Positions 8,934-17,798 of a stretch of DNA of 64,000 nucleotides are shown one piece after another. Below the pieces are notes generated by a model. It was not told the origin of the DNA. It worked only from the letters and a program-made list of their open reading frames with translations, and searched no databases. Origin of the DNA: Burkholderia mayonis (GTDB lineage: Bacteria > Pseudomonadota > Gammaproteobacteria > Burkholderiales > Burkholderiaceae). Location of the stretch: assembly GCF_001523745.2 (NCBI RefSeq), contig NZ_CP013386.1:3162001-3226000 (forward strand), in the 5' to 3' direction. The translations under genes and the position numbers were made by a program. How positions within the stretch are numbered: the first letter of the stretch is position 1; the number at the start of each line of letters is the position of its first letter.

Positions 8934-10235
8934 ATGAGTTTGATGACGAAGCTAGGTTTCAGGGCACTCGTGGCCTCGTGTCTGATTGCCGTGGGCGGCG
9001 CCGCCCACGCGCAGGTGAACGTACTGATCACGGGCGTCGGCTCCACCCAGTTTCCGATCGCCACCGCGAATTTCGTCAATGAAGCGAGCCTGCCCCAGCA
9101 GGTCACGTCGGTCGTGCGCGGCGACCTCGCGAGAAGCGGCAAGTTCTCCAACGTCGACGCGGGCAGCACGCCCGTGCCGGAGACGGCGTCGGTCGATTTC
9201 GGCGCGTGGAAGGCGAAAGGCGCGAACGCGTTCGTCGCGGGCAGCGTGAACCGCGAGCCCAACGGCCAATACAAGGTCAACTTCATCCTCTACGACACCG
9301 TCAAGCAGCAAAGCCTGGGCGGCCTGTCGCTCACGACGTCGAACGACAACGAGGGGATGCGCAAGACCGGTCACAAGATCGCCGACTACATCTACCAGAA
9401 GCTGCTCGGCGTGCGCGGCGTCTTCAACACGCGCCTGTCGTATGTGCAGCGCACGGGCAATGTGTACAAGCTGCTGATCTCCGATTCGGACGGCCAGAAC
9501 GCAATTCCCGCGCTGACGAGCAAGGAGCCGATCATTTCGCCCGCATGGTCGCCGAGCGGAACGAAGGTTGCGTACGTGTCGTTCGAGCTGAAGAAGCCGG
9601 TCGTGTACATCCACGATCTGCCGACGGGCCGCCGCTACGTGATTTCGAATCAGAAAGGCAACAACAGCGCGCCCGCATGGTCGCCCGACGGCCAGACGCT
9701 CTCCGTCGCGCTGTCGCTCACGGGCAATACGCAGATTTATTCCGTCAGTTCGACGGGCACCGGGCTGCGTCGCCTCACGCGCAGCAGCTCGATCGACACC
9801 GAACCGTTCTACTCCCCTGACGGCAAGTGGATCTATTTCACGAGCGATCGAGGCGGTGCGCCGCAAATCTACCGGATGCCAGCCGAAGGCGAGAGCGCCG
9901 GCGCCGCTCAGCGCGTAACGTTTACCGGCAGCTACAATACGAGTCCGCGCATCAGCCCGGACGGCAAGCTGCTCGCGTACATCTCGCGCACGGGCGGGGG
10001 CTTCAAGCTGTATGTTCAGGATCTGCAAACGGGTGCGGCAAACGCCGTCACCAACACGACGCGCGACGAATCGCCGAGCTTCGCGGCGAACGGTCAGTAC
10101 ATTCTGTACGCTACGCAATCGGGGGGCCGCGGCGTGCTGGCTGCCGTTCCGTCCGACGGCAGCGCGCCGCCGCAGATCCTGTCCGTTCAGGGCGGCGCGA
10201 TTCGCGAGCCGTCCTGGGGGCCCTTCATGCAATGA
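8934..10235 (+). CDS. tolB: TolB, periplasmic beta-propeller protein
   Basis: A 433-residue periplasmic protein that binds Pal and regulates its release from peptidoglycan. A Sec signal peptide ends AAHA at residue 26, then comes the TolB N-terminal domain and a six-bladed propeller with repeats such as [24 protein letters not shown] and [14 protein letters not shown]. The ATG at 8934 was preferred over an in-frame start 90 bases upstream because it begins directly with the signal peptide and follows GGGAAC. Confidence 0.95.
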   Translation: MSLMTKLGFRALVASCLIAVGGAAHAQVNVLITGVGSTQFPIATANFVNEASLPQQVTSVVRGDLARSGKFSNVDAGSTPVPETASVDFGAWKAKGANAFVAGSVNREPNGQYKVNFILYDTVKQQSLGGLSLTTSNDNEGMRKTGHKIADYIYQKLLGVRGVFNTRLSYVQRTGNVYKLLISDSDGQNAIPALTSKEPIISPAWSPSGTKVAYVSFELKKPVVYIHDLPTGRRYVISNQKGNNSAPAWSPDGQTLSVALSLTGNTQIYSVSSTGTGLRRLTRSSSIDTEPFYSPDGKWIYFTSDRGGAPQIYRMPAEGESAGAAQRVTFTGSYNTSPRISPDGKLLAYISRTGGGFKLYVQDLQTGAANAVTNTTRDESPSFAANGQYILYATQSGGRGVLAAVPSDGSAPPQILSVQGGAIREPSWGPFMQ

Positions 10236-10252
10236 CCACAAGGAGAGTAACC

Positions 10253-10765
10253 ATGATGTCGAAGAAACTTCGTCTGGCGTTCGCAGTGTTGATGATCGGT
10301 GCGCTCGCCGCATGTAAGTCGGGCGTGAAGCTCGACGAGCATGCGAACCAGGGCGGCGCGGTCGGCACGCAGCCGAATCCCGAAAACGTCGCGCAAGTGA
10401 CAGTCGATCCGCTGAACGACCCGAACAGCCCGCTCGCGAAGCGCAGCGTCTACTTCGATTTCGACAGCTACTCGGTGCAGGATCAATACCAGGCGCTGCT
10501 GCAGCAACACGCGCAGTACTTGAAGAGCCATCCGCAGCGCCACATCCTGATCCAGGGCAACACCGACGAACGCGGCACGAGCGAGTACAACCTCGCGCTC
10601 GGTCAGAAGCGTGCGGAAGCCGTGCGGCGCGCGCTGTCGTTGCTCGGCGTCACGGATTCGCAAATGGAAGCCGTGAGCCTCGGCAAGGAAAAGCCGGTCG
10701 CGCTCGGCCACGACGAAGCGTCGTGGGCGCAGAACCGCCGCGCGGATCTCGTCTATCAACAGTAA
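10253..10765 (+). CDS. pal: Pal, peptidoglycan-associated lipoprotein
   Basis: A 170-residue outer membrane lipoprotein. The lipobox LAAC places the lipidated cysteine at residue 21. The OmpA-like peptidoglycan-binding domain carries the NTDERGTSEYNLALGQKRA signature. It anchors the outer membrane to the wall and is mobilised by TolA/TolB at the division site. AGGAG precedes the start. Seventeen bases after tolB and nineteen before cpoB, so one operon. Confidence 0.97.
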   Translation: MMSKKLRLAFAVLMIGALAACKSGVKLDEHANQGGAVGTQPNPENVAQVTVDPLNDPNSPLAKRSVYFDFDSYSVQDQYQALLQQHAQYLKSHPQRHILIQGNTDERGTSEYNLALGQKRAEAVRRALSLLGVTDSQMEAVSLGKEKPVALGHDEASWAQNRRADLVYQQ

Positions 10766-10784
10766 GTAACGGAAGAATCGCTGT

Positions 10785-11534
10785 ATGACGCACCGTTTTT
10801 TCTGGCTACGCACGGCCGCCGCGCTGTGCGTGGCAGGTGCGGCCCTCGCGGCCGCGCCGGCGCACGCGGGCCTCTTCGATGACGACGAGGCGCGCCGTGC
10901 AGTGCTCGACTTGCGCAGCAAGTCCGACAGCCTGTCGAACCAGCTCGCCGCCGCTCAGCGGACGATCCTCGACCAGACCAGCCGCCTCGACCAGCTCAAC
11001 CAGCAGGTCGCGACGCTGCGTGGCGAGAACGAGGATCTGACGAATCGTCTGACGACGCTCGAGCGTCAGCAGAAGGAGTACTACACCGATCTCGATGCGC
11101 GTCTCAAGAAGTTCGAGCCGCAGAAGACGACGGTGGACGGCGTCGAAGGCACGGTGCAGCCGGGTGAAACGGACGCGTTCAACGCGGCGTCGCAGCAGTT
11201 CCGCAACGGCAACTTCAAGGGTGCCGCGGCTTCGTTCCGCGCGTTCATCGCGAAGTATCCGCAAAGCCCGTATCAGCCGACCGCGCAATACTGGCTCGGC
11301 AACGCGCAGTACGCGCTGCGCGACTACAAGGGGTCGACGGCGACATGGCAAGGCCTCGTGAAAAGCTATCCGCAGCATCCTCGTGCGGCGGATGCGCTGA
11401 TCGCGATAGGCACGAACCAGCTCGAGCAAGGCCAGAAGGCGGCCGCGAAGAAGACGTTCGAGCAGGTCGTGTCGCAGTTCCCCGGCTCGAATGCGGCGGA
11501 AACGGCGCAGAGCAAGCTGGACGCGATCAAGTAA
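10785..11534 (+). CDS. cpoB: CpoB (YbgF), Tol-associated cell division coordinator
   Basis: A 249-residue periplasmic protein. The signal peptide ends around APAHA, a coiled coil follows (about residues 38-105, rich in L, Q and T), and the C-terminal half holds TPR repeats (for example QYWLGNAQYALRDY). CpoB couples outer membrane constriction to peptidoglycan synthesis through TolA and PBP1B. It is the usual last gene of the tol-pal operon. Confidence 0.94.
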   Translation: MTHRFFWLRTAAALCVAGAALAAAPAHAGLFDDDEARRAVLDLRSKSDSLSNQLAAAQRTILDQTSRLDQLNQQVATLRGENEDLTNRLTTLERQQKEYYTDLDARLKKFEPQKTTVDGVEGTVQPGETDAFNAASQQFRNGNFKGAAASFRAFIAKYPQSPYQPTAQYWLGNAQYALRDYKGSTATWQGLVKSYPQHPRAADALIAIGTNQLEQGQKAAAKKTFEQVVSQFPGSNAAETAQSKLDAIK

Positions 11535-11576
11535 CGGCGAACGGCACGACTCATCGACGGGTGATAAGGCTACAGG

Positions 11577-11606
11577 TTGACAAGCCCGCCGAGCGGTCGA
11601 TATAAT
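11577..11606 (+). promoter_or_regulatory. Sigma70 promoter of tRNA-Lys
   Basis: Perfect consensus hexamers: TTGACA at 11577-11582 and TATAAT at 11601-11606, separated by 18 bases. The expected start of transcription is near 11613, five bases before the tRNA. A very strong stable-RNA promoter. Confidence 0.93.
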
Positions 11607-11617
11607 TTTCCCTCTTT

Positions 11618-11693
11618 GGGTCGTTAGCTCAGCTGGTAGAGCAGCGGACTTTTAATCCGTTGGTCACTGGTTCGAATCCAGTACGGCCTACCA
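11618..11693 (+). tRNA. tRNA-Lys (anticodon UUU)
   Basis: A 76-base tRNA. The acceptor stem pairs GGGTCGT with ACGGCCT (first pair G-U), the anticodon loop reads CTTTTAA with anticodon TTT, the T arm contains GGTTCGAATCC, and the 3' CCA is encoded. The adjoining prophage and IS debris suggests this tRNA has served as an integration site, although I found no second copy of its 3' end within the window. Confidence 0.97.
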
Positions 11694-11701
11694 AAGAATT
11701 C

Positions 11702-11733
11702 AAGGACTTAGCAGCGATGCTAGGTCCTTTTTT
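11702..11733 (+). terminator. Rho-independent terminator of tRNA-Lys
   Basis: An 11-base stem, AAGGACTTAGC (11702-11712) pairing with GCTAGGTCCTT (11719-11729) with one G-T pair, has a six-base loop and runs into six T residues (11728-11733). It lies directly after the tRNA. Confidence 0.9.
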
Positions 11734-11855
11734 CTTTTTCCAGTCCTTCGATATTAGACAGCCTCTAATTGTAACGTCGCGTGCGATTTGTTCCTTGTTA
11801 GCGCTGAAATTGACACAGCCCTGGATGCACAATTCGCACGCGATTTGTCACAAGC

Positions 11856-12450
11856 TTACAGCCCGAGTTGTTCCAGCTCACCGGGGTGCTTTCGTCGATA
11901 TTCAGCGTAGTACTTCATGCTGCCAGCAAGGCTCAGATGGTGATAATCGCGGTACCGATAGATTGACAGCCCGTCGAAATCGAGGCGGCACGTTCCCGCT
12001 GCGCAGGGCGATAGGTGTGGATGATATTTGGATCGGGGAAGCGAGCCTGAAGACGCGCCTGCATCGCCGCAATTGGGGCATGCTGGTCGACTGCGATCTT
12101 GCGATCGAATTCGCAAACGCGTCCGCGGGTACGGAAACAGCAGCCCGTTGTAGAGCGCGCAATTCACCATGTTCTCCGGGATCATTGGCACGTCGTCGAG
12201 CATCACAACGCGCTTTCCCGCCGCTTGCAGCCTTTCTATCGTATTACCGTTCCCGTTCGAGCTGCCCAGGCATGAACCCGTGCAGCGTCGGCTTGACGTT
12301 CGGTCCGACGCTTTCGTTCAGATAGTTTTGCCACGCGGCAGACATGATGACCGTTCGGACGCCCTGCTCCGCCAATGCATACGTCATCACCGCATTGTCG
12401 TGCTCGACGCATTGGCGATGCGTTTCCTCGAAAGCTGGGTCAGTTGCATG
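11856..12450 (-). pseudogene. C-terminal remnant of an acyltransferase with SGNH domain
   Basis: Decayed remains of the SGNH hydrolase-like domain that follows membrane acyltransferase-3 domains in O-antigen or peptidoglycan acyltransferases. The downstream piece (11856 to about 12240) reads KRVVMLDDVP, two CxxC-like cysteines and YHHLSLAGS near the end, the Asp/His-x-x-His block of the family. The upstream piece (12244-12459) reads VRTVIMSAAWQNYL in another frame. A frameshift lies around 12235-12290 and the whole membrane domain is missing. The upstream end abuts a phage terminase fragment at roughly 12450, so the gene was truncated by a deletion or prophage-linked rearrangement. Family assignment is by motif only. 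Confidence 0.65.
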
Positions 12451-12454
12451 GGCC

Positions 12455-12589
12455 GACATCGTTTCGTCATCCTCTGCTTGATCGCCATGAACGACGCGGC
12501 CAGATCGACCCAGCCCGCGTCGAATTGCAGGCGGCCGTTGCGGATGACGGACTGGCCCTTGAGCACGAGGCGGGGTTTCACCTCGGGCG
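12455..12589 (-). pseudogene. P2-type phage terminase large subunit (gpP-like), C-terminal fragment, part 2
   Basis: The minus-strand frame reads PEVKPRLVLKG, then GRLQFDAGW and DLAASFMAIKQ, which matches the C-terminal nuclease region of P2-like terminase ATPase subunits as I know the family. It is the continuation of the piece at 15956-16058; an IS21-family element sits between them. The fragment runs into acyltransferase remains to the left, so the true C-terminus and the portal gene (Q) that should follow in P2 are missing. Confidence 0.6.
12572..12589 (+). repeat. 18-bp direct repeat, left copy, flanking the IS21 element
   Basis: The sequence GGGGTTTCACCTCGGGCG occurs here and again, identically, at 15956-15973, immediately outside the two inverted ends of the IS element. 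Both copies lie in the terminase fragment (minus strand, Pro-Glu-Val-Lys-Pro codons). It looks like a target-site duplication but is longer than the 4-8 bp usual for this family. Confidence 0.85.
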
Positions 12590-12652
12590 TGTTAGCGCCG
12601 GTGTAAAAGCGCCGTTAAACGACGGCACAAGGTTGAGCGAAACAGTCAACGA

Positions 12653-12681
12653 CAAAGGGGCCACGCGGGCCCCTTTGTTTT
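12653..12681 (+). terminator. Rho-independent terminator inside the IS21 left end
   Basis: A 10-bp GC-rich stem CAAAGGGGCC (12653-12662) / GGCCCCTTTG (12668-12677) with a five-base loop is followed by TTTT. It reads rightward, towards the IS genes from the left flank, so it may insulate the element from outside transcription coming in on the plus strand. Confidence 0.65.
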
Positions 12682-12693
12682 GAATGTCGCCGA

Positions 12694-12909
12694 TCAGAAC
12701 GGCGGGTCGTGCTCGGTGAGCGGCAGTTCACGTTGCCGACGATCGCCACGAAGGACACGCTGCATGTCGGGCAGATAGCGTGCGCAGATGAGTTCGCGCA
12801 AGTCGTCGAGCAGTTCGAACACGGCGAGCGCCTGCTCGGGCGTCCAGTCGTCGGGCACGACGAAGTTCAAGCCGCGCGTGAGGCCTGAGGGCAATGGCAC
12901 GGCTGTCAT
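12694..12909 (-). CDS. IS21 accessory protein downstream of IstB
   Basis: A 71-residue conserved-looking small protein whose ATG overlaps the istB stop (ATGA, 12906-12909). It has no recognised domain; a helix rich in L and E (PEQALAVFELLDDLRELI) is followed by a polar tail ending ELPLTEHDPPF. Small third frames after istB occur in related IS elements of Burkholderia and Ralstonia, usually annotated as hypothetical. Function unknown; coupling to istB suggests it is made. Confidence 0.65.
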   Translation of the reverse strand: MTAVPLPSGLTRGLNFVVPDDWTPEQALAVFELLDDLRELICARYLPDMQRVLRGDRRQRELPLTEHDPPF

Positions 12910-13679
12910 GATGACTCGCCTCCTTTGGCCGATTTGCTCGGGCCACGCTGCCGGGCGCGCTTGTCGGCCCGCTCGCGGGCTTCCTTCAGGCGGTACGATT
13001 CGCCTTCGATCGAGATGACCTCGGCGAGATGCACAAGGCGATCGACGAGCGACACGACGCAGGCGGCGTTCGGGAACACTTCTGACCATTCTGCAAACGG
13101 TCGATTCGATGTCACGATGGTGCTGTTGTTCTGGTATCTCCGGCTGATCAACTCGAACAGCAGATCGGCGTGGCGATTCGAGTAGGAGAGATATCCGACC
13201 TCATCGATCACAAGGACGTCGGGCGCAGCATAGCGACGCAAGCGCCGGCGCAGCGTTGAATCGCTATCGAGCGCAGCCAGTTCGCCCAGCATATTGCCGG
13301 CGGTGGTGAACAGCACCGTGTGCCCATGCACGAGCGCCTGATGCGCGACGTTCTTCGCCAGCGTCGACTTGCCCACGCCGTTGGGGCCGATGAGCACGAC
13401 GTTGGCGGCGTCCTTCATGAACCCGAGCGTCATCAGTTCTTCGATGGCACCGCGATCACACCGTGACGGCCAACCCCAGTCGAAGTCGCACAAGGCTTTG
13501 AAGCCGCCCAGATGTGATTCCTTGATGCGCCGCTCGAGCGAGCGACGGGCTCGCTCGTCTTCTTCCCACTGCACGAGCGGCGCGACCCACGGCTCCTGCG
13601 CAACCTCGGGCCAGTGGGCCAGCAGCCCGTGCAAACGCAATTCCTGCGCGCGTGTGCGCAATGATTCAAGCGAGCTCAT
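12906..13679 (-). CDS. istB: IstB, AAA+ ATPase helper of IS21 transposition
   Basis: A 257-residue ATPase of the IstB/DnaC family. The Walker A motif GPNGVGKST and Walker [11 protein letters not shown] are intact, and the family block [19 protein letters not shown] is present. It assembles on target DNA and activates the IstA transposase. The start at 13679 overlaps the end of istA by 14 bases; an N-terminal extension in the same frame is the shadow of istA. Confidence 0.93.
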   Translation of the reverse strand: MSSLESLRTRAQELRLHGLLAHWPEVAQEPWVAPLVQWEEDERARRSLERRIKESHLGGFKALCDFDWGWPSRCDRGAIEELMTLGFMKDAANVVLIGPNGVGKSTLAKNVAHQALVHGHTVLFTTAGNMLGELAALDSDSTLRRRLRRYAAPDVLVIDEVGYLSYSNRHADLLFELISRRYQNNSTIVTSNRPFAEWSEVFPNAACVVSLVDRLVHLAEVISIEGESYRLKEARERADKRARQRGPSKSAKGGESS

Positions 13680-15165
13680 CCGTGCCTCCGGCAAGTTGAT
13701 CGTAGGTATCGAGCCGGTGGGGTTGGACCGGCGTGTCCTTCTGGCGTACGTGTGGCGGCAGACACACGGCAAGCGGTGGTGGCAGTTCAAGCGCTTCGCG
13801 GCGGCGCTCCAGCGCCAGGCGCACGGCGTTCGGGTGCGGCACGCCGCTTTGTAGCGCATCGCCGATCGCGGCCTGCAATTGCGCAGCGCCGTAGCGTTCG
13901 AGCAGCCGCAGCAGCGCCGCCGTGATGGTGCCCAGATTCGCATTGCGTTCAGCCGCGCGGCGCAGCAGATCCTGACTGGCGGGGGCAGCCTTGGCCAAGC
14001 GATCCATGCCGCGATGATGACGGGCCTCGCGTTTGACGCCGACCAGTGTCTCGATGTGAACGGGCTCTTCGATTTGCGCGCCGCGGTCGTAACTGCGAGC
14101 GTGGCGCGCAAGGATCTCGGCACCGTCCAGCACGCGTACCTGCTCGAGATCGGCCCGTACCGTGAGCGTGCGCCGCACGTGCGTGTGCGGGATCGAGTAG
14201 TCGTTCAGATCGAAGCGTACATAGGGCGTCTTGCCGACTTTGACGGCGAGCGTTTCCTCGACGGGATAGGGATTCTCCGGTAGCGCAAGCAGCGTAGGCT
14301 GCTCCTGGGCGAACGCCTGGCGCACACTGATCATGCGATCCTCCGGGCACGGGCGATCCGCCGCCTGCGTGCGGCACCAGTGTTCGGCTTGCGCATTCAG
14401 GTCATCCAGATCGGTGAACTGTCTGGCCGCGAAGAACGCGTCGCGGACGTGACGAATGGCGCGCTCCACGCGGCCCTTCTCGTTACCACGCGCGATGGCT
14501 ACGGGTCTGGGTTCGAACCGATAGTGTGCGGCGAAGGCGAGCAGCGTCGGGTGGAAACGAATGGCGTCGCCCTGGCGTTCAAGGACGGCGCTCTTCAGGT
14601 TGTCGTAGAGGACGACCCTACCGAGGCCGCCCCAGCGCGTGAAGGCGCCGATATGGCCGCGCAGGAAGTTCTCCATACGCGCATCGAGGAAAAAGCGCAG
14701 ATACAGCTCGCGCGAGTACGAGAGCACCATCACGAAGGCCATCAAGGGCCGGCGCGCACGGCCGATATGCAAGTGACCGAAGTGCCCCCAGTCGCATTGC
14801 ATCTGTTCGCCGGGCAACGTGCGCAGCCGCAGGTACGCTTCGGCAGGCGGGCGTGGCCGGTGCAGAGAGATCAGATGTCGGAAGTGCGTGGGCCGGCCCT
14901 GATAGCCGCGCTCGCGCACCATGCCGTAAAGGCGGCTGGCGGTGAGCGTGGGATACTTCTCCAGCGTTTGGCGAATGAATGGCAGGTATGGCTCGATCAT
15001 CGAAGGCCGCGGCGCCGGTCCATGACGCGGCAGACCAGCTTGTGCGAGCACCCGTTTGACGGTGCCGCGATGCACGTGCAATTGCTGCGCGATCGTGCCG
15101 CAGCGCCACTTCTCGACGTGGTAGAGCCGCAGGATATGGGCTTCGAGTTCAGCGTCAATCGTCAC
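13666..15165 (-). CDS. istA: IstA, IS21-family transposase
   Basis: A 499-residue transposase: an N-terminal helix-turn-helix (around [18 protein letters not shown]), an RNase H-like DDE catalytic core including [10 protein letters not shown] and an ANGNEKG-like [12 protein letters not shown] segment holding the last acidic residue, and a C-terminal beta-barrel domain. I chose GTG at 15165 because a perfect GAGGAGG ribosome binding site lies eight bases upstream. The frame stays open for another 500 bases upstream (see the separate zinc-ribbon entry), so a longer fusion product is possible. Confidence 0.88.
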   Translation of the reverse strand: MTIDAELEAHILRLYHVEKWRCGTIAQQLHVHRGTVKRVLAQAGLPRHGPAPRPSMIEPYLPFIRQTLEKYPTLTASRLYGMVRERGYQGRPTHFRHLISLHRPRPPAEAYLRLRTLPGEQMQCDWGHFGHLHIGRARRPLMAFVMVLSYSRELYLRFFLDARMENFLRGHIGAFTRWGGLGRVVLYDNLKSAVLERQGDAIRFHPTLLAFAAHYRFEPRPVAIARGNEKGRVERAIRHVRDAFFAARQFTDLDDLNAQAEHWCRTQAADRPCPEDRMISVRQAFAQEQPTLLALPENPYPVEETLAVKVGKTPYVRFDLNDYSIPHTHVRRTLTVRADLEQVRVLDGAEILARHARSYDRGAQIEEPVHIETLVGVKREARHHRGMDRLAKAAPASQDLLRRAAERNANLGTITAALLRLLERYGAAQLQAAIGDALQSGVPHPNAVRLALERRREALELPPPLAVCLPPHVRQKDTPVQPHRLDTYDQLAGGTDELA

Positions 15166-15564
15166 CTTTAGAGCCTCCTCGAACGGGCCAAGGCGCACGA
15201 ATGGCGAACAGGCGCAGCCGCATCGATGGCAATGCGTTGTCGCCGGCGCCGATGCCGCGACACGACTGTGAGTGACAGCGGCGCGCATCGAGTCCGCTGG
15301 CAGTAGAGCACTGGGCCCCGTCGCAGGTGAACCGTGATGCGTCACTTTATTGTGTCGCGCTCGATAACGACGGGCGCGCTGCGCATGGGCAAGACGCCCG
15401 CGGCGAGAACTCTGGTAACGCTGAGCCGCTTCGCGCAAGCTCGCGCGCCGGGCCGCTTGCGCACAGCCGCCGGCGCAATAGATCTGGCCTCGATCGCAGC
15501 GGCGGCAAATGAACACCTGCGCCCGGCAGCGGGCGCACAGGAAGAAGCGGCCCGTGGGCAGCAT
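15166..15564 (-). CDS. Cysteine-rich accessory frame, open in frame with istA
   Basis: From ATG at 15564 a frame encodes [23 protein letters not shown] and a basic tail RRYRARHN. The C-x2-C pairs look like a zinc ribbon. In several IS21-like elements I know such a short protein as a separate gene before istA. Here no stop codon separates it from istA, so the end given is only the base before the istA GTG. It may be a fused N-terminal domain, or the stop may have been lost. Function unknown. Confidence 0.5.
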
Positions 15565-15955
15565 CGGCGGTCCCCGTGGAACGCCGATGGCAGGTCGATA
15601 TCGACAGGGTCCGCCCAGCCGTGGAATACTGCGGCTGCACGTGTCCCTGTGCTTGGCCCCGTGGCCCCGCACCTGTGTCCAGTGTGGCGCGACCCCGGGG
15701 TGAACTTGGCGGTTTGACCGGTGTCGCGCCGGTTGTTTCTTCGGCGGTGTGCCTTTCTACCGCAACCGATCCGCGCCGTCATCCCTCAACGCGCTTTGCG
15801 CGTCTGCACTCGCCCTACGGGCTCCCTCCGACGCGCAAAGCGTCAGGCATCCGCAGCGTCGCTACCCCGCAAACATCATCTTCCAAGCACGGCCACTTCA
15901 AACGCTCAATTCCAGAACGCCGTCGTTTAGTGTCGGATTTGGACCGGCGTTCACA

Positions 15956-15973
15956 GGGGTTTCACCTCGGGCG
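15956..15973 (+). repeat. 18-bp direct repeat, right copy
   Basis: Identical to 12572-12589 (GGGGTTTCACCTCGGGCG). It starts at the base after the right end of the IS21 element and lies within the upstream half of the terminase fragment. Confidence 0.85.
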
Positions 15974-16058
15974 AGTAGTTCAGCGCGACCGCGGCCGGGA
16001 AGAACTTGCACACGAGCGGGTAGACGCCTTGCCCCATGCAGTCCATGCGCGAGCGTTC
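15956..16058 (-). pseudogene. P2-type terminase large subunit fragment, part 1
   Basis: The minus strand reads RMDCMGQGVYPLVCKFFPAAVA and then NYSPEVKP. In P2-like gpP proteins this block directly precedes the LVLK...GRLEFDAGW block found at 12455-12589. The sequence upstream of 16058 is unrelated, so only about 80 codons of the terminase survive in total. Its leftward direction, with a gpS-like gene rightward further on, agrees with the divergent P / O-S arrangement of phage P2. Confidence 0.6.
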
Positions 16059-16344
16059 CCCCGTTCTTCCCTTACGAAGACGGGGACGGCACGTGGTCGC
16101 AACGTCCGTAGGGGCTGCGCCAGCCGCCTGAGCCCGACGAAGGGAAATCGCCGCGCTTTCGGCCCGGCAAACGCGATCCGGTCTGACCGTGTCCTTCGTG
16201 CGAGCCGTACCGCACCGAGCAACGGCATATCGCGCGGCGAATCTGCAGCGCCGTCGGCGCAGCGGCCGGCGCCATGAGCGGCGCCGCTGCCGTGCTATCC
16301 GGCGCCGAGATCGGCTCGGCCCTCGCTGTACGCATGATCCGCAA

Positions 16345-16540
16345 GCATTTCGACGGCATCGCCGCCTGCACGCAAACGCGTCAGACCAACAGTTTCCTGG
16401 AAGCGCTCAACGGCCTGTTTCAGGCCGCCAAGCGACGCGCGCGCGGTTACGCCAAACTTACCACCATGCGTACCGTGCTGTTCCCGATCGCCGGCAAGCT
16501 CGACTTCGCTTCGATCAACCTGCATGCCGCACACCCCACT
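16345..16540 (+). pseudogene. ISL3-family transposase, C-terminal remnant
   Basis: The frame reads RQTNSFLEALNGLFQAAKRRARGY, followed by MRTVLFPIAGKLDF, the conserved C-terminal segment of ISL3-type transposases (N-x-LEALN...QAAKxxARGY). The catalytic domain and N-terminus are missing, and upstream codons (Ala/Gly-rich around 16274-16330) do not belong to it. A remnant of an element inserted into the decaying prophage. Confidence 0.7.
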
Positions 16541-16727
16541 CAAATTTCAACGGAGCCACGAATCGGGAAGAGCAACGCAACGGCATGACATTCATCGCAG
16601 ATATTCTGTCGAGCAACGCGGCCGGCCTCGCGATTAAGGTGAAGCTTCCGGAAGCATCGTGGTCGGAACGGACGAAAACGGCGATCGGACAGTCGAGCAT
16701 ATCGACGGCGGCCGACGCGTGGCCGCC

Positions 16728-17100
16728 ATGACGGACGATCTTCACACGCTCGAAAAATGGGCCGGCGCGCTGCTCGCCAAACTGTCGCCTGCCGCCCGCC
16801 ATCCATCGCCGAACGAGCTCGGCCGCGATCTGCGTCGCCGCGCAGCAGAATCCGGACGAATCCGCGTATAAGCCGCGGAAAGTAAAGCGCGGCGGGAAAC
16901 GCTCGCGCGACAAGGCTGGCCGCGTGGAGCACAAGAGGATGTTTCGGGAGCTGCGCACCACCCGCTATCTGCGAATCGGCGTCGACGACACGGGCCTCGC
17001 GATCGGTTTCGACGAGCGGCTGTCGCGCATCGCCCAGATCCGCCAGAAAGGCCTGAAAGCGCCCGTCGAGCCGCACGACATCTCATGCCGCATCAAGTGA
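16728..17100 (+). pseudogene. Phage virion morphogenesis protein (P2 gpS-like), frameshifted
   Basis: P2 gpS is a tail completion protein. The first frame (16728-16871) starts MTDDLHTLEKWAGALLAKLSP and stops early. The second frame carries the rest: NPDESAYKPRKVKRGG, then MFRELRTTRYLRIGVDD, then IAQIRQKGLKAPVEP, ending at 17100. A frameshift lies between about 16785 and 16850, and the C-terminal YPxRxLLG tail of the family is lost. Ancestral function: virion assembly of a P2-like prophage. The 16585-16727 stretch before it is probably the tail of a neighbouring phage gene but cannot be identified. Confidence 0.72.
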
Positions 17101-17798
17101 TTTCCCCGTGGCATGACGCCTCGGCAACGGCAAACGGAACGGGAACACGCGCGGCGGGTATACCTCGCAGTCGCACAGCGCGCCGGGGCTCGCCCACGCG
17201 AAGAATTCGCCTGACTGCACGATGCCGCGCCGTCGCGGCCGCGCTCGACCATACATCTTGCTCCATACCGCGATCCCACACAGGATCAGGCGGGCCGCCT
17301 GCCTGCCATCCGTGAGCGCCGGGTGCCGGCACTACCATTTCTCGCAGGAAATTTGGGCGGCCACGGAAATCGAATTCTAATTACAAAAAATAATAATCAT
17401 CATGAAAAAATATAATATCCACCATCGAAAATAAAATGAAAAGCAGATCTACACTTCCTTTCAACAAGACAAAGCACGCATCATATCGACACCATTAAAA
17501 ATACATTGCCTCAACCACAATACGGCCACCACTTAAAAAACCAATTCCAATCAACACCATATCACCCCGATCCGACGCAAAATATTAAATGCCAATTTAA
17601 AAAACAACCCGCCACTCCATCAATTCGACCAACCAAGAACAACAAAGAGAGTTCATTGGGATCACCACCCCATACGACAACCTCGCAGAGCATTTAATTC
17701 GCCCGGCATAACTTTCATGCAAACCGAGGGGCGCTTTAAAATTCTGCATAAATTTCGAATCTCGGGAAATCATTCAAAATATGCGACAGGAGATTCAA
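17101..17798. other. Unassigned stretch, then AT-rich leader of the protease gene
   Basis: 17101-17345 is still GC-rich, with codon remnants on both strands that I cannot assign. From about 17350 the sequence becomes strikingly AT-rich for this genome (runs such as AAATTCTAATTACAAAAAATAATAATC), continuing to the protease start. Such islands are typical silencing or nucleation sites for H-NS-like proteins in high-GC bacteria and a sign of foreign origin. No gene seen. Confidence 0.6.
17714..17742 (+). promoter_or_regulatory. Possible promoter of the secreted protease
   Basis: TAAAAT at 17737-17742 matches five of six -10 bases, with a weak TTCATG (17714-17719) 17 bases upstream. It lies 57 bases before the ATG, at the end of the AT-rich leader. 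Confidence 0.4.

Larger units (their letters stand above)
12590..15955 (-). mobile_element. IS21-family insertion sequence, complete
   Basis: A 3366-bp element with istA and istB read leftward plus two accessory frames. Its ends are imperfect inverted repeats beginning TGT: the left end TGTTAGCGCCGGTGTAAAAG and the right end (minus strand) TGTGAACGCCGGTCCAAATC, each followed within about 15 bases by TAAACGACGG. An 18-bp direct repeat flanks it. IS21 elements use the IstA transposase with the IstB AAA+ helper. All reading frames look intact, so the element could still be active. Confidence 0.9.

Noticed and set aside
12375..12683. Plus-strand frame of 102 codons at the IS21 left end
   Set aside because: It crosses the IS boundary, the direct repeat and a terminator hairpin, so it is not a gene.
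16072..16371. A 99-codon minus frame near the ISL3 remnant
   Set aside because: Low-complexity, opposite to the transposase remnant, no ribosome binding site or family similarity.
11694..17100. A second copy of the tRNA-Lys 3' end as attachment site
   Set aside because: I looked for the TTCGAATCCAGTACGGCC end downstream and found only short chance matches (for example AATACGGCCACCA near 17520).
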